Source: JBECKR01 sp040235415 (GTDB lineage Bacteria; Acidobacteriota; Polarisedimenticolia; Polarisedimenticolales; Polarisedimenticolaceae). Taken from it: a stretch of DNA of 9,845 bases. The notes beneath the pieces were generated by a model, which saw nothing but the letters and a program-made list of their open reading frames with translations, was not told the origin of the DNA and made no database searches. This document shows, piece after piece, positions 1 through 6,174 of the stretch. Position numbers and translations under genes: made by a program. The stretch covers positions 1 to 9,845 of the forward strand of contig JBECKR010000152.1 in NCBI GenBank assembly GCA_040235415.1, written 5' to 3'. Positions within the stretch are counted from its first letter, which is position 1; each line of letters opens with the position of its first letter.

Positions 1-141
1 GCTCTCGCGCAGCAGCGCGAGAGCCGGCTCGGCGCTTTCGAACGCGTCGACGCGATAGCCGACCCGCGCGAGGGCGCGGACGAGGCTCTGGCGGTTTCCC
101 TCCTCGTCCTCGATGAGCACGATGTGCGCGGTGTCGTTCAA
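1..141 (-). CDS. Response regulator, N-terminal receiver fragment (cut by window edge)
   Basis: These 47 codons read as the start of a CheY-like receiver domain. After a few residues comes beta-strand 1 with the acidic pair (HIVLIEDEEGNRQSL), then helix 1 and a second strand (GYRVDAFESAEPALALLRES). The phosphoacceptor aspartate and any output domain lie beyond the window. The proposed start is TTG at 139-141; no ATG is in frame upstream, and a GTG at 118-120 would begin right at strand 1, which is less likely. The Shine-Dalgarno signal is weak. The gene lies 82 bases downstream of ligA on the same strand, and a sensor kinase gene lies just before ligA, so it is probably that kinase's partner. 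The kinase is NtrB-like, so an NtrC-type sigma-54 activator is a reasonable guess, but this fragment alone cannot show it. Confidence 0.85.
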   Translation of the reverse strand, partial: MNDTAHIVLIEDEEGNRQSLVRALARVGYRVDAFESAEPALALLRES

Positions 142-200
142 TACCGTCGTCCGGCCGATGTCGTGTCGGATGGCGGGTGCATTGTAGTTCCCGCGCCCCC

Positions 201-217
201 GGGCGGTCGAGCCGCCC
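201..217 (-). other. Small GC-rich hairpin between ligA and the response regulator
   Basis: A perfect 6-bp inverted repeat (GGGCGG / CCGCCC) with a 5-base loop sits just after the ligA stop codon. In the direction of transcription (minus) no T-run follows, so it is not a canonical intrinsic terminator. It could stabilise the ligA mRNA end or weakly lower read-through into the response regulator gene. In DNA this rich in G and C it may also be chance. Confidence 0.25.
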
Positions 218-223
218 GCGCGC

Positions 224-2251
224 TCATCGGGAGAGCATGCGCTCGAACTCCTCGGGGTCCACGATCTCGACGCCGAGAGAGCGCGCGCGGTCGAGCTTCG
301 AGCCTGCGGCCTGCCCGGCGACGACGAGATCGGTCTTCGCGCTGACGCTGCCCGTGACGCGCCCCCCGCGGGCCTCGATCTCCGACTTCGCCTCCTCGCG
401 TGTCCGCCCCGGCAGCGTGCCGGTCAGCACGACGGACTTCCCCGCGAACGGCGAGCCCGGCGCCGTCGCGGCGGGCCGCGACTCCTCCCTGGGGTCGACG
501 CCGGCCGCGATCAGCCGCTCGACCAGCTCGCGGTTACCGCGCTGCTCGGCGAACAGCCGCACCTGCCGTGCCGTCTTGGGACCGATCTCCTCGACGGCGA
601 GGATCGAGTCCTCCCCGGCGTCGAGCAGCGCGGTGAGCGAGCCGAAGGCGCCCGCCAGCTGCCGCGCCGCGCGCTCGCCGACGTGCCGGATTCCGAGCGC
701 GTAGATCAGACGGTTGAGCGGCCGCCGCTTCGAGGCCTCGATCTCGCCGAGCAGGTTCGCGGCCGACTTCTCGCCCATGCGCTCGAGCTCCGCGAGCGCG
801 CCGGCCTCGAGGCGGTACAGGTCCGCGACGTCGCGAACCATCTCCCTGCGGAGGAGCTGGTCCACGAGCGATTCGCCGAGCCCCTGGATGTCCATTCCGG
901 TCCGGGAGGCGAAATGCAGCAGCGCCTCGCGGCGCTGCGCCGGGCAGGTCTGCGCCCCGGTGCAGCGATGCGCGACCTCCCCCTCCTCGCGCACGACCGC
1001 GGACCCGCAGACGGGACAGGTCTCCGGCATGCGGAACTTGCGCGCTCCGCGCCGTCGCTTCGAAGTCACGACCTTGACGACCTGCGGAATGATCTCGCCG
1101 GCCTTCTCGACCACCACCGTGTCGCGGACCCGGACGTCCTTGCGCTCGATCTCGTCGGAGTTGTGCAGCGACGCCCGGGAAACGGTCGTGCCGGCGAGCT
1201 GCACCGGCTCGAGCTCCGCGACGGGCGTCAGCGTTCCGGTCCTGCCGACCTGCACGACGATGTCGCGGACGACGGTCGTGGCTTGCTGCGCGGGATACTT
1301 GTAGGCGATCGCCCAGCGCGGGAACTTGGAGGTCGCCCCGGCGCGCTCGCGCTGGTCGAGACGGTCGACCTTGACGACCACGCCGTCGATCTCGTAGTCG
1401 AGCTCCTCGCGGGTCGCCTGAAGCCGCTCGATGTAGCGCAGCACCGCGTCGAGGTCGGCGGCGACGTCGTTTCGGAGGTTCGTGCGCAGCCCGAGGTCCC
1501 GCATCGCGCGGAGCCCCTCGAAGTGCGTCGGCGGAACCCCGTCGGACGACCGCGCCAGGCCGTAGAACAGGCAGTCCAGCCGGCGGTCCGCCGTGATCCG
1601 CGGGTCCAGCAGGCGGACCGAGCCCGCGGCGGCGTTGCGCGGGTTCGCGAACGGGGGCTCGCCCCCTTCCTCGCGCCGACGGTTGAGCTCGCGGAACGCC
1701 GAGCGCGGCATGTACACCTCTCCGCGCGCCTCGAACGCCGCCACCGCGCGGGTGAGCCGCAGCGGCACGGACGGGATCGTCCGCACGTTGCCGGTGACGA
1801 CCTCGCCGACCGCGCCGTCCCCGCGGGTCACCGCCCTCTCGAGCAGGCCGTCGCGCCAGTGCACCGCGATCGACAGGCCGTCGATCTTCGGCTCGACGAC
1901 GTACGTCGGGCGGTCGCCCTCGATCGCCTTGAGGAGCCGCGCCTCCCATTCGCGGAGCTCCTCGACGTCGTAGGCGTTGTCGAGCGACAGCAGCGGGATC
2001 TCGTGCGTGAAGGTCTCGAACGCCTCCGCCGGCGCGCCTCCGACCCGCAGCGTCGGAGAGTCCGGCGTCCGGAGCTCGGGAAACCGCGTCTCGATCGCGA
2101 CGAGCTCGCGCTCGAGCGCGTCGTACTCGCCGTCGGAGATCTCGGGATCGTCGTCGACGTAGTACCGCTTGCGGTGGTGGGCGATGCTCTCGCGCAGCTC
2201 GGCGGCGCGGCGCTCCGAGGCCGCGCGCTCGCCCGGCTCGTGCCGGCTCAC
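224..2251 (-). CDS. ligA: NAD-dependent DNA ligase LigA
   Basis: Seals 3'-OH/5'-phosphate nicks in duplex DNA using NAD+, in Okazaki-fragment joining and repair. The 675-aa protein has the full bacterial LigA layout. The Ia domain for NAD(NMN) is near residues 15-70 (RYYVDDDPEISDGEYDAL). The adenylation domain carries the catalytic lysine K122 in EPKIDG, plus the motifs DYEIDGVVVKVD (285-296) and AIAYKYP (314-320). An OB fold follows. The zinc finger uses C412, C415, C430 and C436, with the same spacing as E. coli LigA. Helix-hairpin-helix repeats occupy about 450-570, and the C-terminal BRCT domain about 600-675 (KSVVLTGTLPGRTREEAK). No key residue is missing. The start is GTG at 2249-2251, which overlaps the kinase stop as GTGA, so translation is probably coupled; a GAGG lies about 10 bases upstream. 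Its location inside a two-component operon is unusual for a housekeeping gene. Confidence 0.99.
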   Translation of the reverse strand: MSRHEPGERAASERRAAELRESIAHHRKRYYVDDDPEISDGEYDALERELVAIETRFPELRTPDSPTLRVGGAPAEAFETFTHEIPLLSLDNAYDVEELREWEARLLKAIEGDRPTYVVEPKIDGLSIAVHWRDGLLERAVTRGDGAVGEVVTGNVRTIPSVPLRLTRAVAAFEARGEVYMPRSAFRELNRRREEGGEPPFANPRNAAAGSVRLLDPRITADRRLDCLFYGLARSSDGVPPTHFEGLRAMRDLGLRTNLRNDVAADLDAVLRYIERLQATREELDYEIDGVVVKVDRLDQRERAGATSKFPRWAIAYKYPAQQATTVVRDIVVQVGRTGTLTPVAELEPVQLAGTTVSRASLHNSDEIERKDVRVRDTVVVEKAGEIIPQVVKVVTSKRRRGARKFRMPETCPVCGSAVVREEGEVAHRCTGAQTCPAQRREALLHFASRTGMDIQGLGESLVDQLLRREMVRDVADLYRLEAGALAELERMGEKSAANLLGEIEASKRRPLNRLIYALGIRHVGERAARQLAGAFGSLTALLDAGEDSILAVEEIGPKTARQVRLFAEQRGNRELVERLIAAGVDPREESRPAATAPGSPFAGKSVVLTGTLPGRTREEAKSEIEARGGRVTGSVSAKTDLVVAGQAAGSKLDRARSLGVEIVDPEEFERMLSR

Positions 2252-3639
2252 GACGCCGCCCTCGTTTCCCCGCTCACGGGCTCCGCGCGCGCGTGTCGGC
2301 GCGGGAGCCGGATCCGGAACACCGTCCCGCCGCCGGGCGCGTCGTCGACCTCGATCGTGCCGCCGTGGCGCTCGACGATCTGGCGGGCGATCGGGAGTCC
2401 GAGCCCGGTGCCGCCTCCGCGGTTGGAGTAGAACACCTCGAAGATCTTCTCGCGGTTTTCCGGGGGGATCCCCGGGCCGTCGTCCTGGACCTCGACCAGG
2501 ACGTCCCCGCCCGAGCCCGCCGCGGTCCGCACCGCGACGCTCCCGCCCGAGCGCAGCACCTGGCGCGCGTTCACGAGCAGGTTCATGACCGCCTGCTTGA
2601 ACTGCGTCTCATCGAGGTCGACGGTCGGCAGCAGAGGCTCGAGCCCGAGGTCGAGCCGGACCCGGCTGCGCGCGAAGTCGGCCTCGAGGAACTTCACGAC
2701 CTGGCGGAGGGTCTCGTTGAGGTCGGCCGGCTCGAACCGCGGCTGGGCGGGCCGCGCGTACGCCAGGAAGTTGTTGACGAGGCTCTCGAGGCGCTTGATC
2801 TCGCTGTTGGTCGACTCGAGCAGCTCGCGGTAGTCGGCCTGCTCGAGGCCGGGCGTCATCTGCAGCTCCTCGTCGAGCATCTGCAGGTTCATGTTCATCG
2901 CGTTGAGCGGGTTGCGGATCTCGTGGGCCAGGCCCGAGGCGAGCAGTCCGACGTACGACCGCCGCTCGGCCGCGAGGCGGGATTGCTCGAGGCGCCGGTT
3001 CTTGCGGATCAGGTGGAGCACGTAGAAGAACCCGGTGATCAGGATGAGGATCGCGGCGCCGCTGGCGAGGTAGACCTTGATCCGGAGCGAGCGGCGGAGC
3101 TCGATCAGCTCCTGCTGGTACGCCTCCGGCGACACGCCGACGCGAACCTCGCCCGCGGGCGCCATGCCGGTGCGGGTCAGGGGGACGCTCGCGACGCGCT
3201 CCGGCTCGGCCACGACGTTCACGATCGCTCCCCTCGGGAACGTCACGATCGGGGCCCCCACGGTCTCCCTCGCCATGTAGAGCAGCTGAGCGCCGAAGCG
3301 GTCGCGAACTTCGACGTACCGGAGGTACGGCCGGCTCTCGAAGCGCTCGGCGACGACCCCCCGCAGGATGTCACGCTTCTGGCGCAGGCGGTGGTAATCG
3401 AGCCCGTCCTGGCCCCAGGCGATCGCCGAGACGGCGTCCGCGATGCGCCGGGCCTCGTCGCGGGCGGCGTCGAACCGCCGGAACATGGCGTGGATGTCGA
3501 GGTCCCGGAACTCGAGGTGGCTGGCGATGCCGAGGAGGGACAGCGACAGCACGCCGAATACGAGGAACGCCCGAGCGGTCTCGCCGCCGATCGGCGCCTC
3601 GAAGGGCCGCGTCCCGCCGTGTCGTCGTCGAAGAGGCAT
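2248..3639 (-). CDS. Membrane sensor histidine kinase, NtrB-like transmitter
   Basis: A 463-aa inner-membrane sensor kinase. Residues 22-40 and 189-210 are hydrophobic membrane segments. They bracket an extracytoplasmic sensor domain of about 150 residues, possibly a Cache/PAS-like fold judging from strand-rich text such as YLRYVEVRDRFGAQLLYM; its ligand cannot be inferred. A short linker leads to the dimerisation and phosphotransfer helix, with H239 in LAHEIRNPLNAM. The ATPase domain has an N box (NLLVNAR, 353-359), a G1 box (DDGPGIP, 386-392) and a GGGTGLGLPIA G2 box (408-418). The HEIRNPL H box is typical of kinases that work with NtrC-family regulators. The ATG start at 3637-3639 has only a weak ribosome site. 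The gene is first in an operon with ligA and then a response regulator. I assign no specific name because the sensor domain is not recognised. Confidence 0.96.
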   Translation of the reverse strand: MPLRRRHGGTRPFEAPIGGETARAFLVFGVLSLSLLGIASHLEFRDLDIHAMFRRFDAARDEARRIADAVSAIAWGQDGLDYHRLRQKRDILRGVVAERFESRPYLRYVEVRDRFGAQLLYMARETVGAPIVTFPRGAIVNVVAEPERVASVPLTRTGMAPAGEVRVGVSPEAYQQELIELRRSLRIKVYLASGAAILILITGFFYVLHLIRKNRRLEQSRLAAERRSYVGLLASGLAHEIRNPLNAMNMNLQMLDEELQMTPGLEQADYRELLESTNSEIKRLESLVNNFLAYARPAQPRFEPADLNETLRQVVKFLEADFARSRVRLDLGLEPLLPTVDLDETQFKQAVMNLLVNARQVLRSGGSVAVRTAAGSGGDVLVEVQDDGPGIPPENREKIFEVFYSNRGGGTGLGLPIARQIVERHGGTIEVDDAPGGGTVFRIRLPRRHARAEPVSGETRAAS

Positions 3640-3662
3640 GGTTGCGTCCGTGGAGCCGGAAC

Positions 3663-3668
3663 ATTCTA
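3663..3668 (-). promoter_or_regulatory. Candidate -10 element for the kinase-ligA operon
   Basis: On the minus strand the hexamer TAGAAT (five of six matches to TATAAT) lies 24 bases before the kinase ATG, giving a very short leader if used. The region 17 bp upstream has no good -35 match, so the promoter would need an activator or is spurious. No other minus-strand promoter in the divergent region looked better. Confidence 0.3.
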
Positions 3669-3745
3669 GCGCCGCACCGGCCGGCGGTTCCCGGATTCTG
3701 GGGTTCCCGATCGCGTCCGGGCTTGCGGTCGGGCGTGCGCTGTAC

Positions 3746-3797
3746 GTTCACCGCACGGTCGGCGGCGAACTCCGATCCCGCTCTTGACGTTCGCCGC
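3746..3797. promoter_or_regulatory. Candidate operator: three GTTC(A/G)CCGC half-sites
   Basis: The half-site GTTCACCGC at 3746-3754 pairs with GCGGCGAAC at 3762-3770 as an imperfect palindrome (8 of 9 arm positions, 7-bp gap). A third copy, GTTCGCCGC, lies at 3789-3797 and is a perfect reverse complement of the second. The third copy starts on the last base of a TTGACG hexamer that may be a -35 element, so a dimer bound there would block RNA polymerase. The XRE-family regulator just downstream is the obvious candidate ligand, by inference only. Confidence 0.35.
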
Positions 3798-3812
3798 AAC
3801 CCGACGTAGGAA
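3784..3812 (+). promoter_or_regulatory. Candidate sigma-70-type promoter upstream of XRE-TPR gene
   Basis: TTGACG (five of six matches to the -35 consensus) is followed after 17 bp by TAGGAA, a poor -10. It overlaps the last GTTCGCCGC half-site. It would give a leader of about 125 bases. The TACAAT element downstream is the competing possibility. Confidence 0.3.
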
Positions 3813-3862
3813 ACCGTCAGCGGCTGCGCATCGGGATGCAAGCCGTTGGATCCAAGACGGGT

Positions 3863-3868
3863 TACAAT
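3863..3868 (+). promoter_or_regulatory. Alternative -10 element (TACAAT) for XRE-TPR gene
   Basis: TACAAT matches five of six positions of the -10 consensus and would place the transcript start about 70 bases before the ATG at 3945. There is no recognisable -35 at 16-18 bp and no extended -10 TG. It could therefore be activator-dependent or fortuitous. Confidence 0.3.
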
Positions 3869-3944
3869 CACCGGGAGCGATCCGCGGACAGGGGGCCCGG
3901 GTCGCCGCCGGCCGACCCGGATCGAGGACAGGGAGGGGGAGACC

Positions 3945-5144
3945 ATGCGGGCCCAGGCACAGGCGACAGCGCCGAACCTCAAGGGTAGCGCTCGGCTGGG
4001 AAGCTACCTCCGACAGCTCCGGACCGGCTACGGCTACTCTCTGCGTCGCGTCGAGCAGCGCGCCCGTGCCGAGGGCGGCGAGATCGACAATTCGCAGCTC
4101 AGCCGTTACGAGAAGGGGATCTGCTACCCGTCGTTCGACAAGCTCCGGATCCTGGCGAGCGTGTTCAACGTGTCGGTCCAGGCGTTCTCGGACGTCGTCG
4201 ATCTCGAGGCGTTCGAGGACCTGAAGCCCGAGACCGGCGATCCCGACCGGCTCGTGGCCGACGGCATCTGCGCCCTCAAGGGCGGCGACACCGGCCTGGC
4301 TTTCGCCCTGTTCGAGCGCGCGACCGAGCTGCTGCTCGAGCGCGAGGACCGCGACCGGGCGGTCGAGGCGATCGCGCAGGCCCGCGTCAACCAGGCCACC
4401 GCGCTGCTGCGCCTCGGCAAGCTCGCGCTCGCCGAGCAGGAGCTCCGGACCGCGCTCCGCGACGCGGACCTCCTCAGCGCCGAGATCCGGGCGAGGGCGT
4501 TGCTGGCGCTCGTGAACGTCCTCACGGAGCAGGGCGACTTCTTCCTGGCCGAGATCCACTCGGAGCGCGCGCTCGCCCTCGCGGACTCCGAGGGCGCCCC
4601 GCTGTTGCGGGCGCGCGGCCTGCACGCGCTCGGATTCGTCCTCTCGCAGCGCGGCCTCCACCCCGCGGCGATCGAGCGCTACCGCGAGGCGGCGCGCCTG
4701 TACGACGGTCTCGACGAACGGGTCGAGTCGGCGCGGGTCCGGATCAACATCGGAACGTGCTACGTCGCCCTGGGCAAGCATCGCGAGGGCGTGCGGCTGC
4801 TGCTGTCGGCCCTCGAGGAATGTCGGGCTCTCGGCCATCGCCGCCTCGAGGCCCGGACCTGGAGCAACCTCGGCGAGGCCTACTTCCGCCTCGGCGACCG
4901 CCGCAGGGCCCGCGGCTGCCTGCGCGAGTCCGACGCGCTCGCATCCTCGGACGACAACCACCACGCGGACATCCAGTTCGTCAACGCGTTCTACGAATGG
5001 AAGATGGCCGAGTCCGACGAGAATCCGACTCGAGAGAAGATCGCGTTCGGGCGCCTCAAGGCGCTGCGGTCGCAGCTCGAGAAGCGGTTCCCGGAGGTCG
5101 AGGCGTTCGACGAGTACGTCGAAAGGGGGCGCTGCCATGCGTGA
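3945..5144 (+). CDS. XRE-family helix-turn-helix regulator with TPR-like repeats
   Basis: A 399-aa soluble protein. Residues about 18-83 form a Cro/C1-type helix-turn-helix, with recognition-helix region NSQLSRYEKGICYPSFDKL and the usual following helix (LASVFNVSV). From about 103 to 336 the chain is a run of roughly six 34-residue helical-pair repeats of TPR type. Examples are AIERYREAARLYDGL and WSNLGEAYFRLGDRRRARGCL. The last 60 residues are charged and helical without a recognised domain. The likely role is a DNA-binding regulator whose TPR array senses a protein, peptide or other ligand, as in known XRE-TPR regulators; the target is unknown. The start is ATG 3945, because GGGAGGGGGAG lies directly upstream and the conserved domain begins soon after. 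It overlaps the next gene by eight bases, so the two are co-translated. Upstream half-sites suggest autoregulation. Confidence 0.9.
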   Translation: MRAQAQATAPNLKGSARLGSYLRQLRTGYGYSLRRVEQRARAEGGEIDNSQLSRYEKGICYPSFDKLRILASVFNVSVQAFSDVVDLEAFEDLKPETGDPDRLVADGICALKGGDTGLAFALFERATELLLEREDRDRAVEAIAQARVNQATALLRLGKLALAEQELRTALRDADLLSAEIRARALLALVNVLTEQGDFFLAEIHSERALALADSEGAPLLRARGLHALGFVLSQRGLHPAAIERYREAARLYDGLDERVESARVRINIGTCYVALGKHREGVRLLLSALEECRALGHRRLEARTWSNLGEAYFRLGDRRRARGCLRESDALASSDDNHHADIQFVNAFYEWKMAESDENPTREKIAFGRLKALRSQLEKRFPEVEAFDEYVERGRCHA

Positions 5145-5859
5145 GCGCCGAGCTCTCGCGACTTCTCTGGTCCTCGGAATCCTGCTGGCGGTCGGCGCCG
5201 TTTCGGCCGCCCCGCCGTCCTTGCTCCCCGAGCGGTACGCCCCGGGCCGTCACGACCAGGAGCCGGTCACGATCGCCGATCCGGTCCACGGCGTCGTGTG
5301 GTCGGCGTGGGCGTATCGCAACGGAGCGGAGTACGATCTCGCGCTGTCCGCGCTCGGCGCGAACGGGCGCTGGACCGAGCCGACGCTGTTCGGACTCGAC
5401 GACGGGAGCGACCAGGTCGCCCCCGCCCTCGCGGTCGACGCCGCCGGGAACGTGTACGTCGCGGTCGAGGTTCGTCCGGCGGGACGGATCGAGCTCGCGG
5501 TGCTGCCGGCGGGCCGGTCGGAGTGGATCGGACCGCTCGCGATCAGCGCGGACGGCGAGATCGCCCGCGATCCGGCGCTGCTCGTGGTGGGCGGCCGTCT
5601 GGTGGTCGCCTACGGGACGCCGAACGGCGTCGTGCTGCGCGACCGCGCTCTCTTCGTCGTCCAGGACCCGACGGTCCGGACCTGGGGGATCCAGGAGGGT
5701 CCCGACACGATCGACCCGCTCGGCCGCAGCGCGAGCGGAGCGCCGCGTCATCCGGGCGGCTCCGGGGCGCTGTTCGACCGCTCGGACCCGAGCGGCGCCG
5801 CAGGCGGCGCCTACCAGGCCCGGCCCGAGCTCACGGACCGCAATCCACGGCACGACTGA
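5137..5859 (+). CDS. Small exported protein with beta-propeller-like repeats, function unknown
   Basis: A 240-aa protein that I do not recognise as a named family. Residues 1-24 are a clear Sec signal peptide: RERR, then a hydrophobic stretch LVLGILLAVGAV, then cleavage probably after AVSA. There is no lipobox cysteine, and I see no cysteine at all. The mature part has about three 45-50-residue beta-rich repeats beginning near 43, 92 and 143. Similar cores (APALAVDAAGNVYVAVEV; DPALLVVGGRLVVAYG) resemble BNR/sialidase-type propeller blades. The last ~50 residues are Gly/Ser/Pro/Asp-rich and look disordered. Three blades are fewer than a closed propeller needs, so it may be partial or oligomeric. 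ATG 5137 has AAAGGGGG upstream and lies inside the end of the XRE-TPR gene (8-base overlap). That implies shared control and possibly a regulator-effector or regulator-signal link. Confidence 0.85.
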   Translation: MRERRALATSLVLGILLAVGAVSAAPPSLLPERYAPGRHDQEPVTIADPVHGVVWSAWAYRNGAEYDLALSALGANGRWTEPTLFGLDDGSDQVAPALAVDAAGNVYVAVEVRPAGRIELAVLPAGRSEWIGPLAISADGEIARDPALLVVGGRLVVAYGTPNGVVLRDRALFVVQDPTVRTWGIQEGPDTIDPLGRSASGAPRHPGGSGALFDRSDPSGAAGGAYQARPELTDRNPRHD

Positions 5860-5868
5860 CGGCGGCGG

Positions 5869-5899
5869 CGGCCGGGAGGGGGAGTCCCGCTTCCGGCCG
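5869..5899 (+). terminator. Weak candidate terminator hairpin after the exported-protein gene
   Basis: CGGCCGG (5869-5875) and CCGGCCG (5893-5899) form a 7-bp stem around a 17-base loop, starting ten bases after the stop codon. The nearest T-rich stretch (TTATTTT, 5923-5929) is more than 20 bases further, so this is not a canonical intrinsic terminator. It may still separate this operon from the mraZ promoter. Confidence 0.25.
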
Positions 5900-5977
5900 G
5901 CGCGGTCGGCTATGGATTCGCCTTATTTTCGCTAGTCACACCGTTCCCGCCTCATCTCTCAAAAACCTCGCTTCAAC

Positions 5978-6006
5978 TTGACATCCCGGAACCACCTCAA
6001 TATTAT
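5978..6006 (+). promoter_or_regulatory. Strong sigma-70-type promoter Pmra for the dcw cluster
   Basis: A perfect -35, TTGACA (5978-5983), a 17-bp spacer, and the -10 TATTAT (6001-6006, five of six matches) lie in locally AT-rich DNA. Transcription would start near 6013, leaving a leader of about 160 bases before mraZ. This is the best promoter in the window and should drive mraZ, rsmH, ftsL and ftsI together, since gaps between those genes are tiny. Confidence 0.85.
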
Positions 6007-6009
6007 TCG

Positions 6010-6050
6010 GCGGTGGTCTAAAGTGGAGCCAAGTGGCTTGAAATGGCCAC
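6010..6050 (+). promoter_or_regulatory. MraZ-box operator array (four 10-bp direct repeats)
   Basis: Four hexamers share TGG in exactly the same phase, ten bases apart: CGGTGG (6011), AAGTGG (6021), AAGTGG (6031) and AAATGG (6041). With its preceding base the second box reads AAAGTGG, which equals the AAAGTG(T/G) boxes spaced by 10 bp known for MraZ of mycoplasmas; E. coli MraZ binds comparable TGGG repeats. The array starts four bases after the -10, covering the predicted start site, so bound MraZ should repress. A 7-bp inverted repeat, GCGGTGG (6010-6016) and CCACCGC (6047-6053), brackets the array. Confidence 0.85.
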
Positions 6051-6174
6051 CGCTCCCACATCCGGCGGACGGTCTCAAGAGTAGCGCTGAGAAACGGTCG
6101 AAACGACGCGCCTCGCGGGGCGCGGCGGCTCGGCTTGCCGGCTCCGGGACCGAGGCCGGGACGGGTCGGTCGAG

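Larger units (their letters stand above)
3640..3944. other. Divergent intergenic region between kinase operon and XRE-TPR gene
   Basis: No convincing gene is present in these 305 bases. The region holds start signals for both flanking operons. An 8-bp direct repeat, GGTTCCCG, occurs at 3686-3693 and 3702-3709 with a 16-bp period. GTTC(A/G)CCGC half-sites occur at 3746-3754, 3762-3770 (inverted) and 3789-3797. Candidate plus-strand promoter elements lie at 3784-3812 and 3863-3868. The plus-strand gene could be extended to a TTG at 3846, but the ATG at 3945 with its strong ribosome site is preferred. Confidence 0.7.
5860..6174 (+). other. Intergenic control region of the dcw cluster
   Basis: No gene is seen in these 315 bases. 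The first 50 bases carry a GC-rich hairpin. Roughly 5911-6045 is distinctly AT-richer than anything else in the window and contains the promoter and MraZ-box array. From about 6055 to 6174 it is a transcribed leader of unknown function, again GC-rich. No known riboswitch consensus was recognised in the leader. Confidence 0.8.

Noticed and set aside
1..24. Perfect 10-bp inverted repeat (GCTCTCGCGC / GCGCGAGAGC) at the window edge
   Set aside because: It falls in the receiver-domain codons for ALALLRES, a natural sequence there, so it is most simply coding coincidence, though it could explain why a contig would end here.
683..2431. Long plus-strand open frame opposite ligA and the kinase gene end
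   Set aside because: It is antisense to ligA and made of Arg/Asp/Val-rich low-information sequence, the usual shadow in high-GC DNA; LigA motifs are unambiguous on the other strand.
2293..3669. Long plus-strand open frame opposite the histidine kinase gene
   Set aside because: Shadow of the kinase gene; no domain is visible and kinase boxes on the minus strand are intact.
3846..3944. N-terminal extension of the XRE-TPR protein from TTG 3846
   Set aside because: The added 33 residues look non-coding, the TACAAT element lies inside, and ATG 3945 has a strong Shine-Dalgarno.
3666..5138. 490-codon minus-strand frame across the XRE-TPR gene
   Set aside because: Antisense shadow; the plus strand has a helix-turn-helix, TPR repeats and a strong ribosome site.
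3945..5144. A Firmicutes-type RRNPP peptide quorum-sensing regulator
   Set aside because: Domain order is similar but no short signal-peptide gene is visible; the downstream gene codes for a 240-aa exported protein, so the name would overreach.
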